Origin: Rhodoferax potami
Lineage (GTDB): Bacteria > Pseudomonadota > Gammaproteobacteria > Burkholderiales > Burkholderiaceae_C
DNA: 64,000 bases
Assembly: GCF_032193805.1 (NCBI RefSeq)
Contig: NZ_JAVBIK010000001.1
Coordinates: 806,001-870,000, forward strand
Direction of reading: 5' to 3'
A program made the translations under genes and the position numbers. Shown in pieces: positions 36,482 through 45,920 of the stretch (its first letter is position 1; each line of letters begins with the position of its first letter). A model generated the notes under the pieces. The model did not search any database. It was given only the letters and a program-made list of their open reading frames with translations, and was not told the origin of the DNA.

Positions 36482-36571
36482 GCTGCTGAAGTATTTCAAT
36501 CGTTAAATAATGCTCTAGTCCTTTTATTTATTGGACTAAGCGCTACTAATTAGATAGCAAATCCAAAACTG

Positions 36572-37336
36572 ATGTCGACCCCAGTGCAACACCTTTACAT
36601 CCTGACCGGCGCCTCCCGTGGCATGGGTTTGGCCATGGCGCAGCAACTGCTGCAGCCGGGTCACCATTTGCTGTGCCTGTCGCGCAACACCCAGCCCGCC
36701 TTGCAGGCCGAAGCCGAGCAAGCTGGTGCAGCACTGACCCAATGGTCGGCAGATCTGGCGGATGGCGCAGCGGCTGCGCAGCGTTTGCAAGACTGGCTGG
36801 ACAGCCAAGACCCCACGCTCTTTGCCAGCGCAACCCTGATTAACAACGCAGGCGTCATCCCCGCGCTGGTGCCGCTGCGGGACAGCAGCCCTGCAGACCT
36901 GGCCCATGCGTTGCGGGTGGGTCTGGAAGCGCCGATGCAGCTGTGCGCGGCATTTCTCGGGGCCACCCGCCACTGGGAGGCGACTCGCAAAGTGCTGAAT
37001 GTGTCGTCTGGCTTGGGCCGCCGGGCCATGGCCTCGCAAGCCGGCTACTGCGCGGCCAAAGCGGGCATGGACCACTTCACCCGCTGCGTGGCCATGGACG
37101 AAGCGCTGATGTCCAACGGCGCGAAAGTCTGCTCACTTGCGCCGGGGGTGATAGACACCGACATGCAAGTCCAGCTGCGCGGCGCGGATGCGGCGAACTT
37201 TCCCGACCGGGGCAGCTTTGAAGGCCTGAAGACCCATGGCCAGCTCACCAGCCCCGAAGAGGCTGCACGCCGCGTGCTGGCCTATCTGGCCCGCCCGGAT
37301 TTCGGCGAACAACCCGTGGCGGATGTGCGGGGCTAG
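36572..37336 (+). CDS. SDR-family oxidoreductase
   Basis: 254 residues. Nucleotide motif TGASRGMG near residue 13, NNAG near 90, and active-site Ser followed by GYCAAK (Tyr-x-x-x-Lys) near 155. The sequence resembles the sepiapterin-reductase-like branch of SDRs, but the substrate is unknown. The stop overlaps the end of the convergent PPK2 gene by four bases. Confidence 0.8.
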   Translation: MSTPVQHLYILTGASRGMGLAMAQQLLQPGHHLLCLSRNTQPALQAEAEQAGAALTQWSADLADGAAAAQRLQDWLDSQDPTLFASATLINNAGVIPALVPLRDSSPADLAHALRVGLEAPMQLCAAFLGATRHWEATRKVLNVSSGLGRRAMASQAGYCAAKAGMDHFTRCVAMDEALMSNGAKVCSLAPGVIDTDMQVQLRGADAANFPDRGSFEGLKTHGQLTSPEEAARRVLAYLARPDFGEQPVADVRG

Positions 37337-38250
37337 TAAATCGCCGGCACGTACATCTCGGCGGGTACGGGGTGACGCTCGTAATCCTGGTGGCGGACCC
37401 GCTCTGGCAGCTCCACCGGGGGGTGAGGGATTTCTTCGTAGGGCATCTGGCTCAGCAGATGGTGAATGCAGTTCAAGCGGGCCTTCTTTTTATCGACGGC
37501 CTGCACCACCCACCAGGGCGCCTCAGGAATGTGGGTGCGTTCCAGCATGGCTTCTTTGGCGTGGGTGTAGGCCTCCCAGCGCACGCGGGACTGCAGGTCC
37601 ATGGGGCTGAGCTTCCATTGCTTGAGCGGGTCGTGAATGCGGCCCAAAAAGCGGGTGTGCTGCTCTTCGTCGGAGATGGAGAACCAGTATTTGATGACCT
37701 GGATGCCTGAGCGCACCAGCATCTTTTCAAACTCGGGCACGGTGCGGAAAAACTCTTCGAGCTGCTCGTCATTGCAAAAGCCCATGACGCGCTCCACACC
37801 CGCGCGGTTGTACCAGCTGCGGTCAAACAGCACGATTTCGCCCGCTGCCGGCAAGTGGCTCACATAGCGCTGGAAATACCACTGGGTGCGCTCCCGGTCG
37901 TTGGGCGCAGGCAGTGCTGCCACGCGGCACACACGGGGGTTGAGGCGCTGGGTAATGCGCTTGATCGCACCACCCTTGCCGGCCGCATCGCGGCCTTCAA
38001 AAATCACCACCACCTTGTGGCCGGTGGCGACCACCCAGTCCTGCAGCTTGACCAGCTCGCCCTGCATGCGGAAAAGCTCGCGGAAATAGGTGCGGCGGTC
38101 CTGTTTTTGTTGGGCACTCAGCTCGGGACTCAGGCCATCGGCCAGCTCGTCCTGGTTGTGGTCGTCGAGCTCCATTTCCAGCTCTTCGTCATAGCTGTCC
38201 AACATGTCGCTGCGAATGCGACGGATCATTTCTTCTTCACTGGAACTCAC
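37333..38250 (-). CDS. ppk2: Polyphosphate kinase 2
   Basis: 305 residues. Walker A is EGRDAAGKGGAIKR; the catalytic DRSWYNRAGVERVMGF segment and LSPMDLQSRVRWEAY follow. PPK2 enzymes transfer phosphate between polyphosphate and nucleoside diphosphates; the one-domain length suggests class I. The GTG start at 38250 has AGGAG seven bases upstream, and homology begins just after it; a longer open frame to 38631 is not coding. Confidence 0.88.
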   Translation of the reverse strand: MSSSEEEMIRRIRSDMLDSYDEELEMELDDHNQDELADGLSPELSAQQKQDRRTYFRELFRMQGELVKLQDWVVATGHKVVVIFEGRDAAGKGGAIKRITQRLNPRVCRVAALPAPNDRERTQWYFQRYVSHLPAAGEIVLFDRSWYNRAGVERVMGFCNDEQLEEFFRTVPEFEKMLVRSGIQVIKYWFSISDEEQHTRFLGRIHDPLKQWKLSPMDLQSRVRWEAYTHAKEAMLERTHIPEAPWWVVQAVDKKKARLNCIHHLLSQMPYEEIPHPPVELPERVRHQDYERHPVPAEMYVPAIY

Positions 38251-38410
38251 GAGCAACTCCTGAACGGGCAGATTTTTGACACTCTGAGGGTAGGTCCCTC
38301 TAATGTCAATTTCATGACAAAACCATGACCACCTCCGGCCGTAAGATGGCTGTATTGCAAGCGGCGCACACTGGCTGCTGCACCCATTTTTAATTTGAGA
38401 GGAGTCTTGT

Positions 38411-39597
38411 ATGTCCCGTGAAGTCGTCGTCGTCAGCGCTGTGCGCACCGCCATTGGTACCTTTGGTGGCAGCCTCAAAGACATTCCCCCCACTGATCTG
38501 GCCGCCCAGGTGGTGCGCGAATCCCTGGCCCGTGCCAACGTGGAAGGAAAAGACGTGGGCCACGTCGTATTTGGCCATGTGGTGAACACCGAGCCCAAGG
38601 ATATGTACCTCAGCCGTGTGGCCGCCATCAACGGTGGCTGCGCACAAGAGACGCCGGCTTACAACGTGAACCGCCTGTGCGGCTCGGGCCTGCAAGCCAT
38701 CGTGAACGCCAGCCAAAGCATTTTGCTGGGAGACGCCGATATCGCCATCGGCGGTGGCGCTGAAAACATGAGCCGCGCGCCCTTTGCCAGCCTCAACATG
38801 CGCTGGGGTGCCCGCATGGGGGACACCAAGATGGTCGACATGATGATTGGCGCGTTGCACGACCCCTTCCACACCATCCACATGGGTGTGACCGCGGAAA
38901 ACATTGCCGCTAAATGGGGCATCAGCCGCGAAACGCAGGACGCTTTGGCGGTCGAGAGCCATCAGCGCGCCCAGAAGGCCACCGCTGCCGGCGACTTCAC
39001 CAGCCAGATCACCCCCGTCATGCTCAAGAGCAAAAAAGGCGAAGTGGCCTACGCCACCGACGAGCACTTCCGCCCCGACTGCAAACTCGAAGACATGACC
39101 AAGCTCAAGCCCGTTTTCATCAAGGAAAACGGCACCGTGACCGCTGGCAACGCCTCGGGCATCAATGACGCTGCCGCTGCCGTGGTGCTCATGGAAAAGA
39201 GCGTGGCCCAGGCCCGCGGCCTCAAGCCCCTGGCCCGCCTCGTGGCCTACGCCCACGCCGGCGTGGACCCGAAGTACATGGGCATCGGCCCGGTACCTGC
39301 CACCAAACTGGCATTGCAAAAGCCGGCTTGACGGTGAATGACCTCGATGTGATTGAAGCCAACGAAGCCTTTGCAGCCCAGGCCTGCGCCGTCACCAAAG
39401 ATTTGGGCCTGGACCCTGCCAAGGTCAACCCCAATGGCTCGGGTATCTCGCTGGGTCACCCTATCGGTGCGACTGGCGCCTTGATTACCGTGAAGGCTTT
39501 GTATGAGCTGGAGCGCATCAATGGCCGCTATGCGCTGGTGACCATGTGCATTGGTGGCGGCCAGGGCATTGCCGCTATTTTTGAGCGCGACCGCTAA
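38411..39597 (+). pseudogene. Acetyl-CoA acetyltransferase (thiolase), broken by a one-base frameshift
   Basis: About 395 residues if repaired. The nucleophile Cys90 lies in NRLCGSGLQA, the catalytic His and Cys in GHPIGATGA and MCIGGGQG, and NEAFAAQ is typical of biosynthetic thiolases (PhaA/AtoB/BktB type). The frame runs to ...LALQK, then one G is missing in 'aaaagccggctt' (about 39319-39327). The rest, VNDLDVIEANEAF onward, is in the next frame. All active-site parts survive across the break, which points to a sequence error. It would condense two acetyl-CoA in polyhydroxybutyrate or ketone metabolism. An AGGAG site precedes the start. Confidence 0.88.
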
Positions 39598-39621
39598 GCG
39601 GGCACCCAAGGTGTGGGCCGC

Positions 39622-40662
39622 TTAGAAGAGGTCCACATCCATCTCGTCGGCGGCTTGCTCGGTGAGGTGGCCCTCAGCCACTAAGAGCTGGTAGTTGCAC
39701 AAGCGGTTACGGCCATGCTCTTTGGCGTAGTACACCGCCTTGTCGGCCCGGCCGAACGCGCTGCTGGGCGTATCGTTAGGCAGCAACTGCGAGACCCCGA
39801 TACTCACCGTGATCGAGCCCACCTGCGGGAACGCGAAATCGCTCACCCTTCGGCGCAGTCGCTCCAGGGCGATCTCGGCGTGGCTGGCATCGTCGCAGCG
39901 CATTAGCACCACAAACTCTTCGCCACCGAATCGGTAGAGCTGGTCGTAAAACCGGAAGTTGTTGCGCATCAGGCGGGCCAGCAGCAACAACACTTCATCC
40001 CCGATCAAGTGGCCATAGGTATCGTTAACCCGCTTGAAGTGATCAATATCAAGCACTGCCAGCCAGACGCCACCTGCAATCCGGCCCGACTCGCGCCGCT
40101 CATCCACGCCCTCAGGCGGGGTGCTGCTGTTATCGGCCGTGGCTTTGAAAAAAGCGCCATCAAAGGTCTTGCGGTTCAACAGCTCGGTGAGTGAGTCGCG
40201 CTCGCCGTAGTCCAACAAGCCCAGCAAATTTTGATAGGCCAGCAGCACGCTTTGCAGCAAGTCCACGCGTCTGGGGGACAGGGGTTTGGCGGAGGTGACC
40301 TCAAGCAAAATGCGCAATCCATCCCGGGTCCCCATCGGCAGCACAGCCACGGGCGCGGGCTGGTCTTCTTGCACCGCACGGCCTTTTTCGAAGGCGCGCA
40401 CACGCAGGGGGAAGTCCATCAAATGGGGCAATTGGGTCCAGTCCGACCACAACACATCATGGGTCGGTTGATCCTGGTCATGTCGCATGGTGGCCAGCGC
40501 CAGGTAACGTTGCTCATCGCCGTCGCCCAACACGCGAATCAACTCTGCGCGCGTCACACCCAAACCGGCATGCCGCACCACCAAGCGCACCAGCTCAGTG
40601 TCTAACGTATCGCGATCCCGCAAACCGCCCAAAGCAGCGAGACCTTGCACCAAAGCATTCAT
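39622..40662 (-). CDS. Diguanylate cyclase with a GAF-like sensor
   Basis: 346 residues. The N-terminal 160 residues look like a GAF-type sensor domain (TELVRLVVRHAGLGV... LLEVTSAKPLSPRRVDLLQ). The C-terminal GGDEF domain opens with DSLTELLNRKTFD; the active-site motif is GGEEF (YRFGGEEFVVL) and the metal-binding DIDHFKRVNDTYGH segment is complete. It should make c-di-GMP in the cytoplasm. It lacks membrane spans, so the signal is internal. It stands alone, convergent with the thiolase. Confidence 0.88.
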   Translation of the reverse strand: MNALVQGLAALGGLRDRDTLDTELVRLVVRHAGLGVTRAELIRVLGDGDEQRYLALATMRHDQDQPTHDVLWSDWTQLPHLMDFPLRVRAFEKGRAVQEDQPAPVAVLPMGTRDGLRILLEVTSAKPLSPRRVDLLQSVLLAYQNLLGLLDYGERDSLTELLNRKTFDGAFFKATADNSSTPPEGVDERRESGRIAGGVWLAVLDIDHFKRVNDTYGHLIGDEVLLLLARLMRNNFRFYDQLYRFGGEEFVVLMRCDDASHAEIALERLRRRVSDFAFPQVGSITVSIGVSQLLPNDTPSSAFGRADKAVYYAKEHGRNRLCNYQLLVAEGHLTEQAADEMDVDLF

Positions 40663-40798
40663 GAGGTTTCAACCCAATTTTTGTAGTTGTCCGGTTCCAA
40701 CACCCGATCGCACTGCAGTTTGACCCAGCGCAAACCTGCTTCAACGCCCAGAACCTAAGCTGCGCGTTTGCAGAACCACCACCATCTTAGACCAGCCC

Positions 40799-42026
40799 AT
40801 GAGCAACACCAAGCAGCAAAGCCCTGATATGCCCCCAGAAGCCCTCCACCTGCTGCACCAAAGCGGCCTGAAGGCTTTGCAGATTGCAGGGCGGACGCTG
40901 TTACCCGTAGTGCAGGGCGGCATGGGCATCGGGATCTCCGGCAACCGCTTGGCTGGCAGCGTGGCGGCCGCAGGCGGGGTGGGCACGCTCTCCAGCGTGG
41001 ATTTGCGCCGCCACCACCCCGACCTGATGGACCGTACCCGCGAGCTGGCGCCCGGTGAAGAAGCCAAAGCCGGCATCAACGCCGCCAACTTGGAGGCCAT
41101 TGACCGCGAGATAAAGGCCGCCCGCGAGCGCACCGGCGGCAAGGGCCTGCTCGCCATCAACGTGATGCGGGCGGTGAGCGAATACGCCGCCAACGTGACC
41201 CGCGCTCTCGAAGCCGGCATAGACGCCGTCGTGGTGGGTGCCGGCTTGCCGCTGGACTTGCCCGACCTCGCCAAAGACCACCCCAAGGCAGCGCTGATTC
41301 CCATCCTCTCCGACGCGCGGGGTGTGCAACTGCTCGTCAAAAAATGGGAGCGCAAAAAGCGCCTGCCGGACGCCATCGTGATCGAGCACCCGCGCCTGGC
41401 CGGTGGCCACTTGGGCGCTGCCAAGATTGCAGACTTGCAGGACACCCGGTTTGACTTTGAGAACGTGATTCCCCAAGTGCGCCAGTTTTTCAAAGACGCG
41501 GGCTACGAACAACACATTCCGCTGATTGCTGCCGGCGGCATCCGCAGCCATGAAGACATTGCACGCCTGCAGGCTCTGGGCGCCGACGCGGTGCAACTGG
41601 GCAGCGCGTTTGCGGTGACCGAAGAGAGCGACGCCCACGCCGAATTCAAACGGGTGCTGGCCGAAGCGCGCGAGGAAGACATGGTCGAGTTCACCAGCGT
41701 CAGCCGGCTTGCCCGCCCGCGCGGTGGGCACACCCTGGCTGCGCGCGTACATGAAGATCGAGCCCAAGTTACAGGCTGTGGCTCACGCCAAGAGCCGCTG
41801 CACCAAAAGCTTTGACTGCCTGGGCCAATGCGGCCTGCGCGATGGTTTGCCGGGCTGGGGCCAGTTTTGCATCGACAACCAACTGGCGGCTGCGCTGCGT
41901 GGCGATGTGAAAAAAGGCCTGTTCTTCCGGGGTGCCGGCCGCCTGCCCTTTGGCGACCAGATCAAAACGGTGCGCGAGCTCATGCAGCGCTTGCTGACGC
42001 CCGGCATGGCAGGCGCGGCAGCATAA
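40799..42026 (+). pseudogene. Nitronate monooxygenase, frame broken by a one-base insertion
   Basis: About 408 residues when repaired. The FMN barrel starts at GRTLLPVVQGGMGIGISGNRLAG; IEHPRLAGGHLGAA and AAGGIRSHEDIA are the family's signature loops. The first frame runs to ...EFTSVS, then an extra C (about 41702-41706, 'agccggctt') shifts it. The continuation LPARAVGTPWLRAYM...RCTKSFDCLGQCG reads on in the +1 frame to 42026 and carries the C-terminal Cys cluster. Class I nitronate monooxygenases oxidise nitroalkane anions. As with lolC, recJ and the thiolase, the break is probably a sequence error. Confidence 0.82.
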
Positions 42027-42048
42027 GCAGCGACATAAGCAGCGATTA

Positions 42049-42102
42049 CGCTATCAATTCAGGAGCAGCTCGCGCTTATTCGGCAAGCGCTCCAGGGCAA
42101 AA
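42049..42102. repeat. Short intergenic repeat, copy
   Basis: gctatcaattcaggagcagctcgcgcttattcggcaagcgctccagggcaaaaaa, related to the copy at 3320. It lies between the convergent nitronate monooxygenase and 2OG-oxygenase genes. Confidence 0.5.
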
Positions 42103-42107
42103 AACCT

Positions 42108-42848
42108 TTAAGCCTCGCCCTGGAACCCACCGGCGCGCAGGGTCACCACCAAGGTGTCGCGGTAGCCGCCCTCGGCCAAAGGCTGGATCGGTGTGGACTC
42201 GTGGATGACACGCTCATCATCCAAGAGCAGCAGTGACCAGGGCTCACTCAGCGTAAAGCGCTGGCCGTTGGGGCCATCGGCCTCAAACACGCGTGTCTCG
42301 CCCCCCTTCACACGATCACGGGCCACCATGAACACCGCCACCAAGTCCACACCATCGCGGTGTGCGCCTTCAGGCGTAGGGCGGCCAATGCCGTCGGTGG
42401 TGTCGATGCGGAACTGGTGCGCCTCGGCAAACCAGGTGTGGGGGCCTTTCAAATCGTCTGCCACCCGGCCCAGCCAGGCCAATAACTGCTGCCAAGGCGC
42501 TTGCGCTGTGACGCTGCTGTCCATCGGCTCAAAGTGGCGCTGCATGCCGCCGTGCAGCGCGTTGTAAGACAGGGGCTGCCAGTGCGGCCGGTGCGGTGCC
42601 TGGGTCACGCCATGGCTGTCAAGCACAAAGCAAGAGTGGCGGCGGCGGCGGTAGCGGCCACCATCCTTGAGGTAGTTGTCAGGCGGCAGGTCATTCCAGC
42701 CGTCGCACCAGCCCAGCATGGCATCCAGGGGTACGCCGGACAAGCCTGCGACTTGTGACGCTCCTACGACCGCATAGCCCTGACGAAACAGGGTGGCGCC
42801 CAGGTCGGCGGGGCGGGCAATCAGGGGAGGCTGGAAGGAGATGGTCAT
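42108..42848 (-). CDS. 2-oxoglutarate/Fe(II)-dependent oxygenase family protein
   Basis: 246 residues resembling the 2OG-Fe(II) oxygenase family PF10014. The iron triad would be His-x-Asp in EGAHRDGVD and His in RVIHESTPI, with the 2-oxoglutarate-binding Arg in YRDTLVVTLR. Members hydroxylate free amino acids such as isoleucine or modify other small substrates; the substrate here is unknown. No signal peptide. It stands alone, divergent from the hemerythrin gene. Confidence 0.78.
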   Translation of the reverse strand: MTISFQPPLIARPADLGATLFRQGYAVVGASQVAGLSGVPLDAMLGWCDGWNDLPPDNYLKDGGRYRRRRHSCFVLDSHGVTQAPHRPHWQPLSYNALHGGMQRHFEPMDSSVTAQAPWQQLLAWLGRVADDLKGPHTWFAEAHQFRIDTTDGIGRPTPEGAHRDGVDLVAVFMVARDRVKGGETRVFEADGPNGQRFTLSEPWSLLLLDDERVIHESTPIQPLAEGGYRDTLVVTLRAGGFQGEA

Positions 42849-42949
42849 AGCGGAAGATTATCAACCGCCCTGTGATGCCGCCGCCTGATGTGGGTCAATA
42901 CGTCCAAGGCCTGCGCCGCCTATGCTGGGCCCGATCAAGGAGAAGCCCG

Positions 42950-43456
42950 ATGACCGAAACCCTTACCGTCCCTACCACTCTCGCCTGGACCGATGCCCTG
43001 GTACTTGACATGCCCGTGATGGACGAAGTGCATCAAGAGTTTGTAGACCTGCTAGCGCGCGTGGTGCTGGCTGACGATGACATGCTCCTGCCCTTGTGGT
43101 CGGCGCTGATTGCCCACACCCAGGAGCACTTCAACCGCGAAGACGAGTGGATGCGCGCCACCGGCTTTGCCGCCGGTAACTGCCACGCCACCCAGCACAA
43201 AGTGGTGCTGCAGGTGATGCGCGAAGGCGAAGCCCGAGGGCACGGCGGTGACCTCGCGGTGGTGCGGCAGATGGCTGATGAGCTGGGCATCTGGTTCCCG
43301 CAACATGCGCAGAGCATGGATGCATCCCTGGCATTGCACTTGCGTTCGGCAGGCTACGACCCGGCTACCGGGGCGCTCGCCCAACCTGACCGTTTGCCAC
43401 CAACGGAGATTCATGGCTGCGGCGGCGCTACCTGCTCGGACACCGCCACCGCCTGA
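42950..43456 (+). CDS. Bacteriohemerythrin
   Basis: 168 residues, a four-helix bundle that binds O2 at a di-iron site. The ligands are visible in VMDEVHQEF, HTQEHFNREDEWM and CHATQHKVVL, the standard hemerythrin spacing. The tail after residue 140 is Cys-containing (HGCGGATC) and unlike the core. The ATG at 42950 has AAGGAGA upstream. It ends 14 bases before yitT. Confidence 0.88.
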   Translation: MTETLTVPTTLAWTDALVLDMPVMDEVHQEFVDLLARVVLADDDMLLPLWSALIAHTQEHFNREDEWMRATGFAAGNCHATQHKVVLQVMREGEARGHGGDLAVVRQMADELGIWFPQHAQSMDASLALHLRSAGYDPATGALAQPDRLPPTEIHGCGGATCSDTATA

Positions 43457-43470
43457 CTACACATCGCCCA

Positions 43471-44091
43471 ATGCCCCAAACCCCTGACAGCACCACCGAC
43501 TTACGCCACCGCCCCACTGAAGACCTGCAAGCCCTGCTCACCGGCACCATTTTTGTGGCGCTGGGGGTCTTGATGTTCAAGCAGGTCGGCCTGCTGACCG
43601 GTGGCACCGCAGGGGTGGCCTTCTGGCTGCACTACGCCACGGGCTGGAATTTCGGGCTGATCTTTTTCGCGATCAACCTGCCGTTTTACGCCCTGGCCTA
43701 CCAGCGCATGGGGCGGGTGTTTACCGTCAAGACCTTTATGGCAGTGGCCCTGCTGGCTGGCCTGACCAACCTGATGCCGCAGTGGGTGGGCTTTGAGCAC
43801 CTGCACCCGGCGGCCACTGCTGTCATTGGTGGCTTGCTCATGGGCACAGGCATGTTGATTTTGTTCCGGCACAAAGCCAGCCTGGGTGGTTTCAATGTGC
43901 TGGTGCTTTACTTGCAAGAGAAATTCGGCTGGCGTGCCGGGCGCCTGCAAATGGCGCTGGACTGCACCATCGTGCTGCTGGCTTTCGGGGTGACTGATTG
44001 GCAGCATGTGCTGCTCAGTGTGCTGGGCGCCATCACCCTGAACCAGACCCTAGCGACCAACCACCGCGCCGGCCGCTACATGGCCCACTGA
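43471..44091 (+). CDS. YitT family membrane protein
   Basis: 206 residues with five or six membrane spans. GTIFVALGVLMFKQVGLLTGGTAGVAFWLHY is the DUF161/YitT start. FFAINLPFYALAYQRMGRVFTVKTF and LLMGTGMLILFRHKASLGGFNVL follow. Function is unknown. It follows the hemerythrin gene closely and may share its promoter. Confidence 0.82.
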   Translation: MPQTPDSTTDLRHRPTEDLQALLTGTIFVALGVLMFKQVGLLTGGTAGVAFWLHYATGWNFGLIFFAINLPFYALAYQRMGRVFTVKTFMAVALLAGLTNLMPQWVGFEHLHPAATAVIGGLLMGTGMLILFRHKASLGGFNVLVLYLQEKFGWRAGRLQMALDCTIVLLAFGVTDWQHVLLSVLGAITLNQTLATNHRAGRYMAH

Positions 44092-44140
44092 GCGCACGCT
44101 CAGGCCACCGGCACCGCAACGCACACCACCGGAGGCCCGC

Positions 44141-44764
44141 ATGCCCACTGACAACACCACCCACAAACCGGCAACGGTAGACCAACACCAGCTCGGCCTG
44201 TTGCGTGAACACCGGCGCAAACACCGCCACAAGCACCCGCCCAAAGTCACCGCCGCGCCAGAGCACTTTGACCTGCCACCCGCCACCCGCGGGCAGCGCA
44301 TGGCAGACGGGGTGGCCCGCACCGTGGGGTCTTGGCGCTTCATCCTGATTCAGAGTGGCTTGATCGTGGTGTGGATCACCGGCAATGTGCTGACCGGGTC
44401 GCACGCCTGGGACCCCTACCCTTTCATCCTGCTCAACCTGCTGCTGTCTTTCCAGGCGGCCTACACCGCACCGGCCATCATGATGAGCCAGAACCGCCAG
44501 TCGGAGCTGGACCGCAAACATGCCGAGAGCGACTACGAGGTCAACGTCAAGGCAGAGCTCGAGATTGAGCTGCTGCACGAAAAAATCGACCTGCTCAAAG
44601 ACAAGGAGCTCTTGCTGCTGACACAGGCCGTCAAAGAACTGTCGAGCCAGCTCGCCGAGCTGCGCGGCAGGCCCCCCGCTTGTCACCTAGGCTACCAAGC
44701 TACGCAAGGTACGGCGCTACCATCCGCGACCATTGTTGACCCCCTTTCCCCGGAGCCCCTATGA
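44141..44764 (+). CDS. DUF1003 family membrane protein
   Basis: 207 residues. A His/Lys-rich N-terminus (HRRKHRHKHPPK) leads to two membrane segments with the DUF1003 signature (VGSWRFILIQSGLIVVWI; AYTAPAIMMSQNRQSELDRKHAESDYEVN). A C-terminal coiled coil (AELEIELLHEKIDLLKDKELLLLTQ) follows. The His/Lys stretch could bind metal. Function is unknown. The stop overlaps the next gene by four bases (ATGA). Confidence 0.82.
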   Translation: MPTDNTTHKPATVDQHQLGLLREHRRKHRHKHPPKVTAAPEHFDLPPATRGQRMADGVARTVGSWRFILIQSGLIVVWITGNVLTGSHAWDPYPFILLNLLLSFQAAYTAPAIMMSQNRQSELDRKHAESDYEVNVKAELEIELLHEKIDLLKDKELLLLTQAVKELSSQLAELRGRPPACHLGYQATQGTALPSATIVDPLSPEPL

Positions 44765-45807
44765 CCCAAGCCCTGTCCACCCTGACCAACCACCAGATCC
44801 GCTTGGCCGCGCGCCCCGTGGGCATGCCCAAAGCCAGCGACTGGAGCCACACCTCCGAGCCGGTGGCCGAGCCCGCTGAAGGTGGTGTCACCCTCAAAAC
44901 CTTGGCGCTGAGCCTGGACCCCGCGATGCGCGGCTGGATGAACGAAGGCAAGAGCTATATCCCGCCGGTGGGCATTGGCGAAGTCATGCGCGCTGGTGGC
45001 GTGGGCGTAGTGGTGGCCAGCAAGAGCGACAAGTTCGCCGTGGGCGACTATGTGAGCGCAGGCTTTGGTGTACAGGAATACATCACGATTGCCAAAGACG
45101 AGATGAAGCGCAACGGCTTGGTCAAGATCGACCTGCGCGCCGGCACCCTGACCCAGTGGCTCAATGTGCTGGGCATGCCCGGTATGACCGGCTATTTCGG
45201 CCTGATGGATGTGGGCCAGCCCAAAGCAGGCGAAACCATCGTGATCTCCGGTGCCGCCGGTGCCGTGGGTCAGACCGTAGGCCAGGTCGCCAAAATCTTG
45301 GGCCTGCGCGTGGTCGGCATTGCGGGCGGCCCCGCCAAGTGCGAGTGGGTGGTGAAGGAACTGGGCTTTGATGCTTGCATCGACTACAAGGCTGGCCCCG
45401 GCGCCGTGCGTGCAGGCCTGAAAGAGCACTGCGCCGCCGGCGTCGACATTTACTTCGACAACGTGGGCGGCGAAATTCTGGACGACGTGCTGGCCCGCAT
45501 CAACCGCAAGGCCCGCATCATCATTTGCGGCGCCATCAGCCAGTACAACAACACGACCGCCGTGCAAGGCCCCAAGAACTACCTGAGCCTGCTGGTGAAC
45601 CGCGCGCGCATGGAAGGCATTGTGGTCTTCGACTACGCCGACCGCTACCACCTGGCCGTGGCCGAGATGGCCGGCTACCTCAAAGACGGCCGCATGAAGA
45701 GCAAGGAAGACGTGGTGGTGGGCCTGCAAACTTTCCCAGAGACGCTGCTCAAGCTCTTCAACGGAGAGAACTTCGGCAAGCTGGTGCTGGAAGTCGCCAA
45801 GGGCTGA
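44761..45807 (+). CDS. NADP-dependent zinc-free alcohol dehydrogenase family reductase (CurA-like)
   Basis: 348 residues of the leukotriene B4 dehydrogenase/CurA group: LSLDPAMRGWMNEGKSYIPP, GMPGMTGYFGLMDVGQPKAGE, nucleotide motif SGAAGAVGQTVGQ, then IYFDNVGGEILDDVL. It reduces enones or curcumin-like alkenals with NADPH. It lacks the zinc ligands of classical alcohol dehydrogenases. The start overlaps the DUF1003 gene. Confidence 0.85.
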   Translation: MTQALSTLTNHQIRLAARPVGMPKASDWSHTSEPVAEPAEGGVTLKTLALSLDPAMRGWMNEGKSYIPPVGIGEVMRAGGVGVVVASKSDKFAVGDYVSAGFGVQEYITIAKDEMKRNGLVKIDLRAGTLTQWLNVLGMPGMTGYFGLMDVGQPKAGETIVISGAAGAVGQTVGQVAKILGLRVVGIAGGPAKCEWVVKELGFDACIDYKAGPGAVRAGLKEHCAAGVDIYFDNVGGEILDDVLARINRKARIIICGAISQYNNTTAVQGPKNYLSLLVNRARMEGIVVFDYADRYHLAVAEMAGYLKDGRMKSKEDVVVGLQTFPETLLKLFNGENFGKLVLEVAKG

Positions 45808-45826
45808 TCACGTCCTTGGCAGCAAA

Positions 45827-45890
45827 AGCGAATTGCTATTGTTTTTATAGCTATCTGCGCAATCAAATAGAGGGCTAGAGGCACTTTTTA
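45827..45890. repeat. Short intergenic repeat, copy
   Basis: attgctattgtttttatagctatctgcgcaatcaaatagagggctagaggc, the best match to the copy at 3320. It lies between convergent genes and runs into the hairpin at 45872-45906. Confidence 0.55.
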
Positions 45891-45906
45891 TAGGTGACTC
45901 TAGCCC
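45872..45906. terminator. Bidirectional terminator between the CurA-like and serine-hydrolase genes
   Basis: Stem gggctagag (45872-45880) / ctctagccc (45898-45906), nine perfect pairs, with an A/T-rich loop; a T-stretch lies within the loop. It can serve both converging transcripts. The left arm is part of the intergenic repeat. Confidence 0.55.
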
Positions 45907-45920
45907 CCTGACGCTGGAGT

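Noticed and set aside
36516-36538. A weak hairpin (tagtcc/ggacta) after the GntR gene as a terminator
   Set aside because: Only six pairs with an 11-base loop; too weak to claim.
38390-39319. A 309-residue open frame opposite the thiolase
   Set aside because: Shadow frame; the thiolase signature is on the plus strand.
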